Shown here piece after piece: positions 54,910-63,360 of a stretch of 64,000 bases of DNA. The notes under the pieces were generated by a model, which saw only the letters and a program-made list of their open reading frames with translations, was not told the origin of the DNA and made no database searches. Where the stretch lies: positions 1,860,001 through 1,924,000 of the forward strand of contig NZ_CP071182.1 of the NCBI RefSeq assembly GCF_017298635.1. The letters run 5' to 3'. Source of the stretch: Paenalicyclobacillus mengziensis (GTDB taxonomy: Bacteria; Bacillota; Bacilli; Alicyclobacillales; Alicyclobacillaceae). How positions within the stretch are numbered: the first letter of the stretch is position 1; the number at the start of each line of letters is the position of its first letter. The position numbers and the translations under genes are program-made.

Positions 54910-55128
54910 GTGAAGCCCTTGACGACGAAGGAATTGGGTTACATCGCAGACATGCTGAGCAATGAAGACCTGCTTGCAAAACGGTGTGTGACGCTCGCAA
55001 ACCAGTCGCAAACGCCTGAAGTGAAGATCATGTGTAATCAGGTGGCATCGCAGCACGTGCAAAACTATAACCAACTACAGGAATTACTTCAACAGCATGC
55101 GAATCTGGCGCCAACACAAGCGCAATAG
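54910..55128 (+). CDS. small spore coat-like protein (CotF N-terminal type)
   Basis: A 72-residue helical protein: LTTKELGYIADMLSNEDLLAKRC then QVASQHVQNYNQLQELLQQH. This two-helix pattern, with paired His/Gln-rich helices, is that of CotF-like spore coat proteins. GTG at 54910 follows AAGGAGG; the frame is open upstream without a site. It is 15 bp before another coat-like gene and is likely expressed in the mother cell during sporulation. Confidence 0.65.
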   Translation: MKPLTTKELGYIADMLSNEDLLAKRCVTLANQSQTPEVKIMCNQVASQHVQNYNQLQELLQQHANLAPTQAQ

Positions 55129-55143
55129 GAGAGTGACCGAGAC

Positions 55144-55524
55144 ATGAATATGCAGATGGGCATGAGCGAGCATGATATGGTGACCATGTTATTGGCAGAG
55201 GAGAAGCGAGTGGCGGGTGAATATGTGCTGGCCACGGTTGAAGCCAACTGCCAGACTGTGCATGATGTCTTTGCACGGCTCCTGCAAAATACGCTACAGA
55301 CTCAGCGTCAGGTGTTTAAGGTGATGGAACAGAACAATTGGTACCCGGCGCCATCACCTGCACCAAGTCAGGAAGTTCAGAAGCAAATCCAGCGGGGGCA
55401 ACAAACGAAACAGGAAACTGACCAGTTTCTTGGGGCCATAGGAGCGTCTCGCGACGCTGCCGCCAACCAAATGCTAAACGGGGCTGCACAACAAGCCGGA
55501 ATGAATCACCAACGCCCTATGTAA
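55144..55524 (+). CDS. spore coat-like protein (CotF family)
   Basis: A 126-residue protein starting MNMQMGMSEHDMVTMLLAEE with two long helices (about 8-60) of ferritin-like type, then a Pro/Gln-rich region (PAPSPAPSQEVQKQ) and a further helix. The pattern HDMVTMLLAEEKRVAGEYVL is the N-terminal signature of CotF/YhcQ-like coat proteins. It forms an operon with the gene before it. Location in the spore coat is inferred from family only. Confidence 0.7.
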   Translation: MNMQMGMSEHDMVTMLLAEEKRVAGEYVLATVEANCQTVHDVFARLLQNTLQTQRQVFKVMEQNNWYPAPSPAPSQEVQKQIQRGQQTKQETDQFLGAIGASRDAAANQMLNGAAQQAGMNHQRPM

Positions 55525-55600
55525 CCATCCTTCTGAAAACCGCAGAAGACTCTGTCCAGGATTTAAAAAATCGACCTCTGTCGACATCACCTGTCAACGG

Positions 55601-55606
55601 TATAAT
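55601..55606 (+). promoter_or_regulatory. -10 box before the 304-residue protein gene
   Basis: TATAAT lies 32 bp before the ATG; the -35 region has only weak similarity to consensus. Confidence 0.4.
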
Positions 55607-55637
55607 AGGGGAATCAGGCAATAGGAGGTTATCACGA

Positions 55638-56552
55638 ATGTTTGTCCTGGACAGAGAATTCTTGCACCATCCTAGATTACAGTTTCTCCATGATGTTGTC
55701 CCCATTGAGGAACACCTCTCCAACATTGAAAAGTTCATTAACGTCTGCTATGTAGATGACGGATGGACCGTTACCCAACATGGTCGTGTGATTGCTCTAC
55801 GTGGTACAGATGAGTCTCGTAAAAGCAGTGCTTTCAAAGCAAGTCTCTATCTTGGCAAGTATCGCGACATGGCAAACACAGACCGCTTCTTGCACAGTAT
55901 GGTCACTGCGGGACACTCCTACGAACCGATTCGCGGTGAACTGGTGTTGTTTTTGTACATTGGTGTCGGAAAACCAGTATACGATCACCTTGTTACATAC
56001 ACCGTCGGCCGCCCTACACGCATCGCAGGTGGTCAGCGGGCAAACGTACCGTGGGGATTTGAATTGCCAGTTGAAGCCAAGAACACAGAAGAGTACCAAG
56101 AAGAACTGGAACGGATAAGAAACGTGATCCGCTTAGCCAAACAAGACCGTGTCGAGCAGATGCAGGCCGCGCGAGCAAAGCTGCCGGTTGGCTACATCAT
56201 GCCACCGTTCTTGATGGAGTTCTCCGAGGAAGCGCTCATTAAGACGGTTTTTCGCCAGAGGCTGTTTGAAAAAGGGGCGCAGGGCGCAACTGTAGACATC
56301 GTGGCAGACATGTTTGAAGCCTGTCTACAACTCGACCCCGAAAAGTGGAACTTTCTCATCGACTACCATGGTCCACACATCCAGCAGTGGGAAAAGGCGA
56401 TGCGAACGCTGCAGCGAGAAGACTATACGCTGGACGACATCGCCGCGGCAGCAGGTGTTGCGGGGGAAGATGCCCGGCATATGAATCTGTACGAGCTGCT
56501 TATGCAAACGGTAGGGAAACTACCTCCATCAATGTGGGAGAAGATGCGCTGA
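55638..56552 (+). CDS. conserved-looking protein of unknown function, weakly ThyX-like
   Basis: A 304-residue soluble protein I could not assign. ATG at 55638 follows AGGAGG and its own -10 box. The middle (about 100-145) reads GELVLFLYIGVGKPVYDHLV then TYTVGRPTRIAGGQRANVPW. That order of a helix with His, then an Arg-rich Gly-containing loop, is loosely like flavin-dependent thymidylate synthase (ThyX) around its RHR..S motif, but the motif itself is absent. A helical second half (about 150-300) has no known motif. ThyX relationship is a guess. Confidence 0.6.
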   Translation: MFVLDREFLHHPRLQFLHDVVPIEEHLSNIEKFINVCYVDDGWTVTQHGRVIALRGTDESRKSSAFKASLYLGKYRDMANTDRFLHSMVTAGHSYEPIRGELVLFLYIGVGKPVYDHLVTYTVGRPTRIAGGQRANVPWGFELPVEAKNTEEYQEELERIRNVIRLAKQDRVEQMQAARAKLPVGYIMPPFLMEFSEEALIKTVFRQRLFEKGAQGATVDIVADMFEACLQLDPEKWNFLIDYHGPHIQQWEKAMRTLQREDYTLDDIAAAAGVAGEDARHMNLYELLMQTVGKLPPSMWEKMR

Positions 56553-56708
56553 ACCTGCTGGAAAGAGTGGTAGAGTCAATCAATGTGCTATCGAGATCGA
56601 ATAGGATTGTTGTTATGGATACAGTATAATGGCTAGCTGGATGCCGCGCAAAATGCATCCTCAATCATCAGAACCACGGCAAACCGTGCAAAAACTGGAG
56701 TGATAGTC

Positions 56709-57605
56709 ATGAAGATTGGTTTAGTGGGTCTCGGCAAGATGGGTATGAATCTTGGTCTCAATATGATGGACCACGGTCATCAGGTGACAGCGTACGATGT
56801 GAGCCCAGATGCTGTGGAAAGGTTTCGGTCAGCTGGCGGTGAAGGTGCAAGCTCCGTCGAAGCGCTTGTAAAAAGTCTCGAAACTCCGAGGATTGTCTGG
56901 TTGATGGTGCCGCAAGGCAAGATTGTGGACAACCTCCTTGACCAGCTCGAGCCACTTTTGCAGAGAGACGATATCGTCATTGAGGCTGGGAACTCGCATT
57001 ATAAAGACTCGCTACGCCGCGCTCAAAGGCTGAGTGCGTCGGGGTTACACTATTTTGACGTGGGAACGTCTGGCGGCATGGAAGGTGCTCGTCACGGAGC
57101 ATGCTACATGATCGGTGGAGACAAGGAGACGTTTCAGCGGATCGAACCGTTGTTCAAAGACACAGCAGTACCAAATGGTTACTTGTACACGGGACCTTCC
57201 GGCAGCGGGCATTATTCGAAGATGGTACATAATGGAATTGAATATGGAATGATGGCCGCGATTGGTGAGGGGTTTGAAATCCTGGAGAAGAGCCAGTTTG
57301 ACTATGACTACGAGGCGTTGGCGAAGGTCTGGTCGAATGGGTCTGTCATCCGCGGTTGGCTGATGGAACTCACCCAGAGTGCGTTTTCTAAGGACCCGAA
57401 ACTCTCCGAAATCCGCGGTGTGATGCACTCATCCGGCGAAGGAAAGTGGACTGTCGAAGAGGCACTTGACCTTCAGGCTGCAGCGCCTATCATCGCTTTG
57501 TCGCTGATGATGCGGTATCGGTCTACGGAAGACGACACATTTACAGGCAAAGTGGTCGCGGCCCTGCGCAACGAATTCGGTGGTCACGCGGTCGACAAGG
57601 CCTGA
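56709..57605 (+). CDS. gnd: 6-phosphogluconate dehydrogenase, short (YqeC) form
   Basis: A 298-residue decarboxylating dehydrogenase. MKIGLVGLGKMGMNLGLNMM is the Rossmann start; FDVGTSGGMEGARHGACYMIGG holds the substrate-site Ser-Gly-Gly; SGSGHYSKMVHNGIEYGMM contains the catalytic Lys. The ~300-residue length marks the short, often NAD-linked class. It makes ribulose 5-phosphate. ATG at 56709 follows TGGAGTGA. It forms, with zwf 0.9 kb away on the other strand, the oxidative pentose phosphate branch. Confidence 0.94.
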   Translation: MKIGLVGLGKMGMNLGLNMMDHGHQVTAYDVSPDAVERFRSAGGEGASSVEALVKSLETPRIVWLMVPQGKIVDNLLDQLEPLLQRDDIVIEAGNSHYKDSLRRAQRLSASGLHYFDVGTSGGMEGARHGACYMIGGDKETFQRIEPLFKDTAVPNGYLYTGPSGSGHYSKMVHNGIEYGMMAAIGEGFEILEKSQFDYDYEALAKVWSNGSVIRGWLMELTQSAFSKDPKLSEIRGVMHSSGEGKWTVEEALDLQAAAPIIALSLMMRYRSTEDDTFTGKVVAALRNEFGGHAVDKA

Positions 57606-57677
57606 AAGGCCTGGGATGTTGTATCCAAAGGCACCTTTTGACTGGCGCCTGCATGGAAGATAGAAGGTTGGGTCGAG

Positions 57678-57706
57678 CCAATAACGCTTCGTGAAATCGT
57701 TATTGG
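57678..57706. terminator. hairpin after gnd
   Basis: CCAATAACG and CGTTATTGG form a perfect 9-bp stem; downstream GCGCGTTATTTCG echoes the second hairpin. Confidence 0.5.
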
Positions 57707-57770
57707 CCGTCCAATCTGCCGGTTGGTAAGGGAATAGCGCGTTATTTCGACTCGACTGACCAATGACAAG

Positions 57771-57803
57771 CTAAAATAGCGCGCCAGGAGCGCGTTATTT
57801 TAG
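57771..57803. terminator. bidirectional terminator between gnd and cyclase gene
   Basis: CTAAAATAGCGCGC pairs with GCGCGTTATTTTAG (one G-U pair), a 14-bp stem with A- and T-rich outer arms. Confidence 0.8.
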
Positions 57804-57817
57804 CGAACCGTTGCCAT

Positions 57818-58444
57818 TCACTCTTGCGCAATCAATACAACACGCGCCGGAGAAGCGTCGAGACCGATGAGAGAGAGCGGCAGGGCGATAAGTTGATATG
57901 TACCAGGTGGTACATCTGCCAGGCGGAGTCCTTCAATGACGATAACCCCTGCACCAAACAAAGCTTTGTGAGTCGGATGTGTCGGCTGACTGCGCTCGAC
58001 ACCGAGCGCGTCGATGCCGACTCCTTTTACTCTTAGTCCAGCCAAGTATCTCGCTCCGTCTTCGTCCAGAAAGACGAATTCTGGATTAAAAACCGAATCA
58101 CTCGAGTTTCTCGTCTTAAACAACACGAAGTCTCCGGCCTCAAGTCCCAGTGGTTCTAAGTCGGTCTGTGAGATTGCATTTTCCACGTGGGTCAGGTCGA
58201 GCACTTTGCAGGGACCCATCAGGTCTGTGACTTGAATGGACTCAATGGTCGCCCCCTCTGCGATCATGTGTAAAGGGGCATCAATATGAGTTCCGGTATG
58301 GACGTCCAGGGCGATTCGCGATTCGCGTACGCCCTTGTCGGGATGATCCGATGTGATGACGAACTCCGGACGTTTCTCAGGTTTGTTTTTGTACACAGGC
58401 ATATCGAGTGTAATCGGCATGGTCACATCGTACACTTTGGTCAT
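57818..58444 (-). CDS. cyclase-family amidohydrolase (KynB-like)
   Basis: A 208-residue metal-dependent protein of the cyclase/kynurenine formamidase family. The metal motif is ALDVHTGTHIDAPLHMI (about 46-62, HxGTHxDxP), and the second-site residues lie in VKGVGIDALGVERSQPTHPTH, in parts. The substrate might be N-formylkynurenine or another formamide or lactone; no kynurenine genes are near. ATG at 58444 is the start. It lies 95 bp downstream of zwf on the same strand, possibly co-transcribed. Confidence 0.85.
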   Translation of the reverse strand: MTKVYDVTMPITLDMPVYKNKPEKRPEFVITSDHPDKGVRESRIALDVHTGTHIDAPLHMIAEGATIESIQVTDLMGPCKVLDLTHVENAISQTDLEPLGLEAGDFVLFKTRNSSDSVFNPEFVFLDEDGARYLAGLRVKGVGIDALGVERSQPTHPTHKALFGAGVIVIEGLRLADVPPGTYQLIALPLSLIGLDASPARVVLIAQE

Positions 58445-58538
58445 TTGATCACCTCACACGGATGTTGACTTTGGGCAGTTTGCAGGCGCGGGGCATGCCG
58501 CCGGCCCGCCAGCCACGGACCTCGCCCGAATCTAGCGA

Positions 58539-60131
58539 TTAACCGACCGGACGCCCCGGAAGATGTTGCCGTTCGGGTGCTTGTTCTGCCGGTGGTTGCG
58601 ACTGTCCGGTTACTGGCCACCACACGAACCCATCATGTTCGACAAGTTCATTGGACGCAGCGGGGCCAAATGAGCCGGACTCGTACTCCGACAGCGGAGG
58701 GATGCCATCGCGGAATGCCGCTGCTATCGGATCGACAAACTTCCATGCGAGAGAAACCTCGTCCCACCGCGTGAAGAATGTGGAGTCACCCTGGATGCCA
58801 TCGTATAGGAGTCGCACGTAGGCTTCCGGAGAGTTGTCCGGTTCCTGGCTGAATTCCATGGCGACAGGGACAACAGTTCCGTCTGTCCCTGGGCGCTTGG
58901 CATTGAGTTGAATCGATATACCTTCTTCAGGATAGACGCGGATAACCAGGAGGTTTGGCAGCAACTGCCCTTCCTGATTAAAGTACATCCTTGGCATGTC
59001 TTTGAACTGGATGACAATCTCAGTTGCTTTCACGCTCATTCGCTTACCCGTCCGAATGTAAAACGGAACACCAGCCCAGCGGAAGTTGTCGATGTAGAGC
59101 CGGGCGGCGATGAAGGTTTCGGTATTTGAGGCAGCATCAACTCCGTGTTCATTCCGATAGGCGGGTAAGGTCTTGCCCGATTTGTCTGGGCCCTCACCGT
59201 ATTGACCGCGGACGACGTGAGCTTTCACTTCGTTCTCGGAAAAACGCCGCAGGGAACGGAGAACTTTCACTTTTTCGTCACGGATGGCTTCAGTCTTCAG
59301 GCGACTCGGTGGTTCCATGGCTATCATCATGACCATTTGAAGCATGTGGTTTTGCACCATATCTCGCAGAGCTCCAGAACGCTCGTAATAAGAAGCCCGG
59401 TCTTCCACACCAACCGTTTCGCTCGACGTGATTTGCACGTTCGCGATGGAGCGGTTGTTCCAAACGGGTTCGAAGATGGAGTTGGCAAAGCGCAACACTT
59501 CAATGTTTTGGACCATTTCCTTGCCGAGGTAGTGGTCGATCCGGTAAATTTCCTCCTCTTCGAACACTTCTCTCAGCTGGCTGTTCAATGTCTCGGCAGA
59601 GCTGAGATCGCGTCCGAACGGCTTTTCAATAATCAGGCGGCGCCAGCCCTTCACGTCTGAGAGCTTGCTGTCATACAAGTGCAGCGCAACTTCACCAAAA
59701 AACTCCGGTGCCATCGCGAGATAAAACACGCGCTGCTCGGGGATGTCGAACGCTTGTTCCACCTTTCGAACCTGCTCATTGAGTTTCTTAAACTCTTCCG
59801 GGTTGCGGACGTCAACAGCGCAGTAGGAGAAGTGTTTCGCGAATTGTTCCCACAACTCGGGCTCTATGCTGTTCCGTCCAAACTCTTCGAGAGCTGCTCT
59901 CAGCTCATCGCGAAAGCTTTCGTCCGTGTAGGATCTTCTTGCCGCGCCAACGACGGCAAATCTCTCCGGTAACAGCTTGTCCTGAAACAGGTCGTACAAA
60001 GCAGGGTAGAGTTTACGTCGTGCGAGGTCACCCGTTGCACCGAATAATATGAAGGTATGGGGGGGGAGAGCTCTCCCAGCCCCTGTTGCTTCTGTTGAGT
60101 TCATTTCATGGTTCCAGTTCATTTCACTCAA
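58539..60131 (-). CDS. zwf: glucose-6-phosphate dehydrogenase
   Basis: A 530-residue enzyme that starts the oxidative pentose phosphate pathway. FGATGDLARRKLYPALYDL is the coenzyme fingerprint (about 30-48), IIEKPFGRDLSSA follows, and the catalytic RIDHYLGKEMVQN is near 197-209. The C-terminal tail QSQPPAEQAPERQHLPGRP is non-conserved. The frame begins with TTG at 60131 with AGGTGAGG about 12 bases before it; the first 25 residues are not conserved, so ATG codons at 60122 or 60104 are other options. Confidence 0.95.
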   Translation of the reverse strand: MSEMNWNHEMNSTEATGAGRALPPHTFILFGATGDLARRKLYPALYDLFQDKLLPERFAVVGAARRSYTDESFRDELRAALEEFGRNSIEPELWEQFAKHFSYCAVDVRNPEEFKKLNEQVRKVEQAFDIPEQRVFYLAMAPEFFGEVALHLYDSKLSDVKGWRRLIIEKPFGRDLSSAETLNSQLREVFEEEEIYRIDHYLGKEMVQNIEVLRFANSIFEPVWNNRSIANVQITSSETVGVEDRASYYERSGALRDMVQNHMLQMVMMIAMEPPSRLKTEAIRDEKVKVLRSLRRFSENEVKAHVVRGQYGEGPDKSGKTLPAYRNEHGVDAASNTETFIAARLYIDNFRWAGVPFYIRTGKRMSVKATEIVIQFKDMPRMYFNQEGQLLPNLLVIRVYPEEGISIQLNAKRPGTDGTVVPVAMEFSQEPDNSPEAYVRLLYDGIQGDSTFFTRWDEVSLAWKFVDPIAAAFRDGIPPLSEYESGSFGPAASNELVEHDGFVWWPVTGQSQPPAEQAPERQHLPGRPVG

Positions 60132-60308
60132 AGGTATTCATCCTCACCTGTGTCGAATTCAGGAGACCCCATAAGATGGTCTGAGACATAGACTGTCCAC
60201 ATCTGATTGTATCAAACTACCCAGGTGTTTCACCAATGCTGGTCTTCTGGTGGGTAGACTGGGGATATTAGGGTTATATCTTGCTGGCAATTCGACTGAC
60301 AATTCGGT

Positions 60309-60635
60309 TTAAACCTCGATGATTTCAGTCACAACCCAGATGCCCTTTGGTCCCTGACGTTCTGGCTGGTACAATTCAACCAGGTAACTACAGGATTGGT
60401 GGCGGACTCGAACGACTGCGTGTTGGAGGCCCGATCCGGGATCGTAATATTGTTCAACGAAGGTGTACGAATCACGTTCTCGAAGACCCAGGTGCTGTGT
60501 TCCTACAACTTGTGCGGTTCGTACTGGGCTAAGACGCCATAGATTCCTGCCGGAGTCGACGGCTTGCTGGATCTGGCCATAGTCTTCTCCCGGGATCTCG
60601 ACGCGACCTGTGGTGACTCCGGGACACGGCATATT
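60309..60635 (-). CDS. hypothetical protein (108 aa)
   Basis: A small soluble protein, not recognised. ATG at 60635 (MPCPGVTTGRVEIPGEDYGQ) is preceded by AAGGAGTG. The body is beta-rich with alternating charged residues (YTFVEQYYDPGSGLQHAVVR, then VELYQPERQGPKGIWVV), so a small barrel is plausible. No cysteine pairs beyond one each and no signal peptide. It is divergent from a dehydrogenase remnant, whose truncation may have been caused by the rearrangement that placed this gene here. Confidence 0.55.
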   Translation of the reverse strand, partial: NMPCPGVTTGRVEIPGEDYGQIQQAVDSGRNLWRLSPVRTAQVVGTQHLGLRERDSYTFVEQYYDPGSGLQHAVVRVRHQSCSYLVELYQPERQGPKGIWVVTEIIEV

Positions 60636-60732
60636 ACCCACTCCTTCCACGCGACGGGCTGGTCGCTGCAGTGGTACATTGTATGTAACAGGGCTTGGGT
60701 GGGTAGAGTCAATTCGCCTATTCAAACTTAGG

Positions 60733-60948
60733 AACCCCGGTATGGTTGAGACACAATTCAGCATTGTCCGCTACCACGCAGACGTGAGTCAAGCTGCACA
60801 GGTTTACGATGGTATGACTCCGCTGACTGCACAAGACATCGCTGATGCAATTGTGTACGCAGTCACGCGACCTTTTCGCGTGAACATCGACGAAATTATC
60901 ATTAAGCCAACCGATCAGGCCGGGGCAGGCAAGGTAACGCGCCATTAG
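60733..60948 (+). pseudogene. C-terminal remnant of a short-chain dehydrogenase (SDR)
   Basis: The last 71 codons of an SDR of the YdfG/serine-dehydrogenase-like type are readable: NPGMVETQFSIVRYHADVSQ then TPLTAQDIADAIVYAVTRP and NIDEIIIKPTDQAGAGKVTR. The PG..ET motif after the catalytic strand and the C-terminal dimer helix are conserved, but the Rossmann fold and the YxxxK catalytic site are missing. Upstream sequence to 60610 is unrelated. So this is a decayed 3' fragment. Confidence 0.8.
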
Positions 60949-61086
60949 GTTGAGCCATTCGGTTTGACAGGCAAAGTCTCAGGCCATTCAACATCATGCC
61001 GGTAGACGAACGCCCACGAAGAATCAGGGCAGTAACATCAGCAGACGTCGACGAATGAGACGTCGGTGAGAGGGGACGGGATTGTT

Positions 61087-61944
61087 GTGTTGATTGAAGC
61101 TCAAGAGCTGAAAGAAATGTTGGGGGGTCAAGGCGTCGTTGTGTTTGACTGTCGATTTTCTCTCGCCGATAAGAATCAAGGATTCACGGCATATTTGGCA
61201 GGCCACGTCCCGGGTGCGCACTACTTGCACCTCGAGCACGATTTATCGAGCCCGGTCCGTGAACACGGTGGCCGTCACCCGCTTCCAGAGATGGAGGAGT
61301 TTGCGGAGAAAGTGGCGCTGGCAGGGGTGGATTTGGAAAAGACCGTTGTCGTCTATGACGCTGGCGGTGGCATGTCACCACGGGCATGGTGGCTGCTCGA
61401 CCAACTCGGTGTCAAGGACGTACGCATCTTGAATGGGGGCTGGAACGCCTATGTATCTGCAGGTCTGCCAGTCAGTGTGGAGATTCCCGCTGTTCTCCCG
61501 GCAACCGCAGCGACAGCCCTTGCTGTGCCTAGCTCAGAGGAAATTCGGGACAAAGTCGTGAACGTCGAGGATGTTTTGAACATCGTTGCCGGGGAGACCC
61601 AAGGGCTGCTTGTAGATGCCCGTGCGGCGGGGCGGTATCGAGGGGAAGTGGAGCCGATTGACAAAGTTGCGGGCCACATTCCCGGGGCGATGAATGCACC
61701 TTGGGAAGAAGGCGTTGATGAGGCAGGCCGATGGCTGGACAGAGATGAACAGCGGGCCCGGTTTGCCAAGGCAATCGAGTCGGCAAAGCCGCTTGTGATG
61801 TACTGCGGATCGGGTGTCTCTGCGTGCGCAAACTTGTTTGCGTTGCGACTTGCAGGGATTGAGAACGCGAAGTTGTACCCTGGAAGTTGGAGTGATTGGA
61901 CCTCTTATCCCGAACACCCCATCGAACGTACTCCAACGCCGTAA
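61087..61944 (+). CDS. sulfurtransferase (two rhodanese domains)
   Basis: A 285-residue thiosulfate/3-mercaptopyruvate sulfurtransferase. The N-terminal inactive rhodanese domain has FDCRFSLADKNQGFTAYLAGHVPGAHYL, in parts, and ends VYDAGGGMSPRAWWLL; the catalytic domain has LLVDARAAGRYRGE and the active loop VMYCGSGVSAC (Cys about 245). The loop CGSGVSA is the form found in mercaptopyruvate-type enzymes. It moves sulfane sulfur to cyanide or thiols. GTG at 61087 is the likely start behind GAGAGGGG; a TTG follows it directly. Confidence 0.93.
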   Translation: MLIEAQELKEMLGGQGVVVFDCRFSLADKNQGFTAYLAGHVPGAHYLHLEHDLSSPVREHGGRHPLPEMEEFAEKVALAGVDLEKTVVVYDAGGGMSPRAWWLLDQLGVKDVRILNGGWNAYVSAGLPVSVEIPAVLPATAATALAVPSSEEIRDKVVNVEDVLNIVAGETQGLLVDARAAGRYRGEVEPIDKVAGHIPGAMNAPWEEGVDEAGRWLDRDEQRARFAKAIESAKPLVMYCGSGVSACANLFALRLAGIENAKLYPGSWSDWTSYPEHPIERTPTP

Positions 61945-61980
61945 AAAGCCCTTTTGTTCATCGAGTCTGCACTTCCGTAG

Positions 61981-62021
61981 AACGTGCAAATTTGCGCTTT
62001 TTCGACAATGATTTGCACGTT
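61981..62021 (+). terminator. long hairpin after sulfurtransferase
   Basis: AACGTGCAAAT and ATTTGCACGTT form a perfect 11-bp stem with a 19-base loop, 36 bp after the stop. T-run is short, so termination is likely but not certain. Confidence 0.6.
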
Positions 62022-62071
62022 TCGGCAGAACTCGGCAAAACTAGCCAACGACTTCCGCGTCCACGGTGCGC

Positions 62072-62077
62072 TATAAT
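62072..62077 (+). promoter_or_regulatory. -10 box before the NAGPA-type gene
   Basis: Perfect TATAAT 94 bp before the start codon; no clear -35. Confidence 0.35.
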
Positions 62078-62171
62078 GGGACAAGCTTGTGACGAACCTC
62101 GGTATTCTCGTGAACAAAAAAGGGAGAGTCCGGAAGGTGCGTCAATGTGAGCGGAAGGAGGAGCAGTAACG

Positions 62172-63332
62172 ATGCGTCCTGAAGACGAATTCGAAAATAC
62201 GTCCTTGACTCCGAGTCACCTGGCAAGCCGAAAGGCGCGAAAGGAAAGAGCACGTGAAAAAAGGCGACGAACGGTCTTTCGAGTATTCCGAAATACGGTC
62301 CTCAGTGTCGTCGGCTTCGTGGTGCTCTTCGTATTAGGGTGTTACGCCGTTGGTTTTGGAACGCCATGGGGACAAAAGCAGCGTCTCGTGTTGGCTGAAA
62401 CTATCATCTCTACAAGACATTATTATTTGGCACAGTATATTACAACGAAAAAAGAATACAATCAACTTGCTGCACAGTTGCACGCTCCTGTGGTTGCGAG
62501 TGGCATTCCAACCAGTGTGCATGTCGCTCCTGTGCCGACAACGGCGGCAACGCCATCACAGGCAAAGACAAAGACGAATGTGATAGAGGTTCATCCCATT
62601 TCGGGAAAGGGCTACAACGGATACGTGATGCTCGTACACGACCCGCGTTTGGTCAGGCTTGTGCCAGCGGTTGTGCACGGAGCTATGGGACAGTATATAA
62701 CAGACATTGCGAAGCAAAGTGGCGCGGTTGCAGGTACCAACGCCAGTGGATTTGAGGACCCAAATGGGAATGGGTGGGGCGGCATACCAGTCGGCCTTGA
62801 GATGGTTGGCGGGCAAGTCATTCATGCACCGCAATCCTCTGGGGACTGGGCAACCGTTGGTTTTACAAAATCCGGCTTGCTCGTGATGGGACACTACTCC
62901 GTCGCGCAGCTGCGAAACATGGGTGTGCAGGATGCGATGCAGTTTCACCCCGAACTCGTGGTGAACAGCAAACCGATGATAACTGTTGGCGACGGCGGAT
63001 GGGGCTATGGCCCCCGGACGGCGATTGGCCAAGCAAAAGACGGAACCGTCATCTTTGTCGTCATCAACGGACGATTCGAGGGAGGGTCAGGTATGGGGGC
63101 CAGCCAGCGTCAGGTGATGGACATTATGCTGCAATACGGTGCTGTAAACGCCTGCGCGATGGACGGCGGTTCCTCATCAGTTCTGTATCATAACGGTAAG
63201 ATCATCAATTCACCGTCCACCATCGATCCGAACGGGCAGCGGCATCTTCCGGATGCGTGGATGGTATTTCCTACGGTGCAATCGGCTGCAGTGGAGCAAG
63301 CGGCGCCTGCAGCCGCTGTATCAGCCAACTAG
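62172..63332 (+). CDS. membrane-anchored phosphodiester glycosidase (NAGPA domain)
   Basis: A 386-residue protein with a basic cytoplasmic head (ARKERAREKRRRTVFR), one membrane helix (about 42-60), and an extracytoplasmic NAGPA (DUF2233) domain (about 130-370). Motifs are AGTNASGFEDPNGNGWGG, GYGPRTAIGQAKDGTVIFVV and NACAMDGGSSSVLYHNGK, the catalytic/metal core of the family. Members cleave sugar phosphodiesters, such as those in wall teichoic or teichuronic polymers or exopolysaccharide. ATG at 62172 follows GGAAGGAGGAG. Confidence 0.9.
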   Translation: MRPEDEFENTSLTPSHLASRKARKERAREKRRRTVFRVFRNTVLSVVGFVVLFVLGCYAVGFGTPWGQKQRLVLAETIISTRHYYLAQYITTKKEYNQLAAQLHAPVVASGIPTSVHVAPVPTTAATPSQAKTKTNVIEVHPISGKGYNGYVMLVHDPRLVRLVPAVVHGAMGQYITDIAKQSGAVAGTNASGFEDPNGNGWGGIPVGLEMVGGQVIHAPQSSGDWATVGFTKSGLLVMGHYSVAQLRNMGVQDAMQFHPELVVNSKPMITVGDGGWGYGPRTAIGQAKDGTVIFVVINGRFEGGSGMGASQRQVMDIMLQYGAVNACAMDGGSSSVLYHNGKIINSPSTIDPNGQRHLPDAWMVFPTVQSAAVEQAAPAAAVSAN

Positions 63333-63360
63333 AGGAGTTGCCTGGAAAGGGAGAGCGCAG

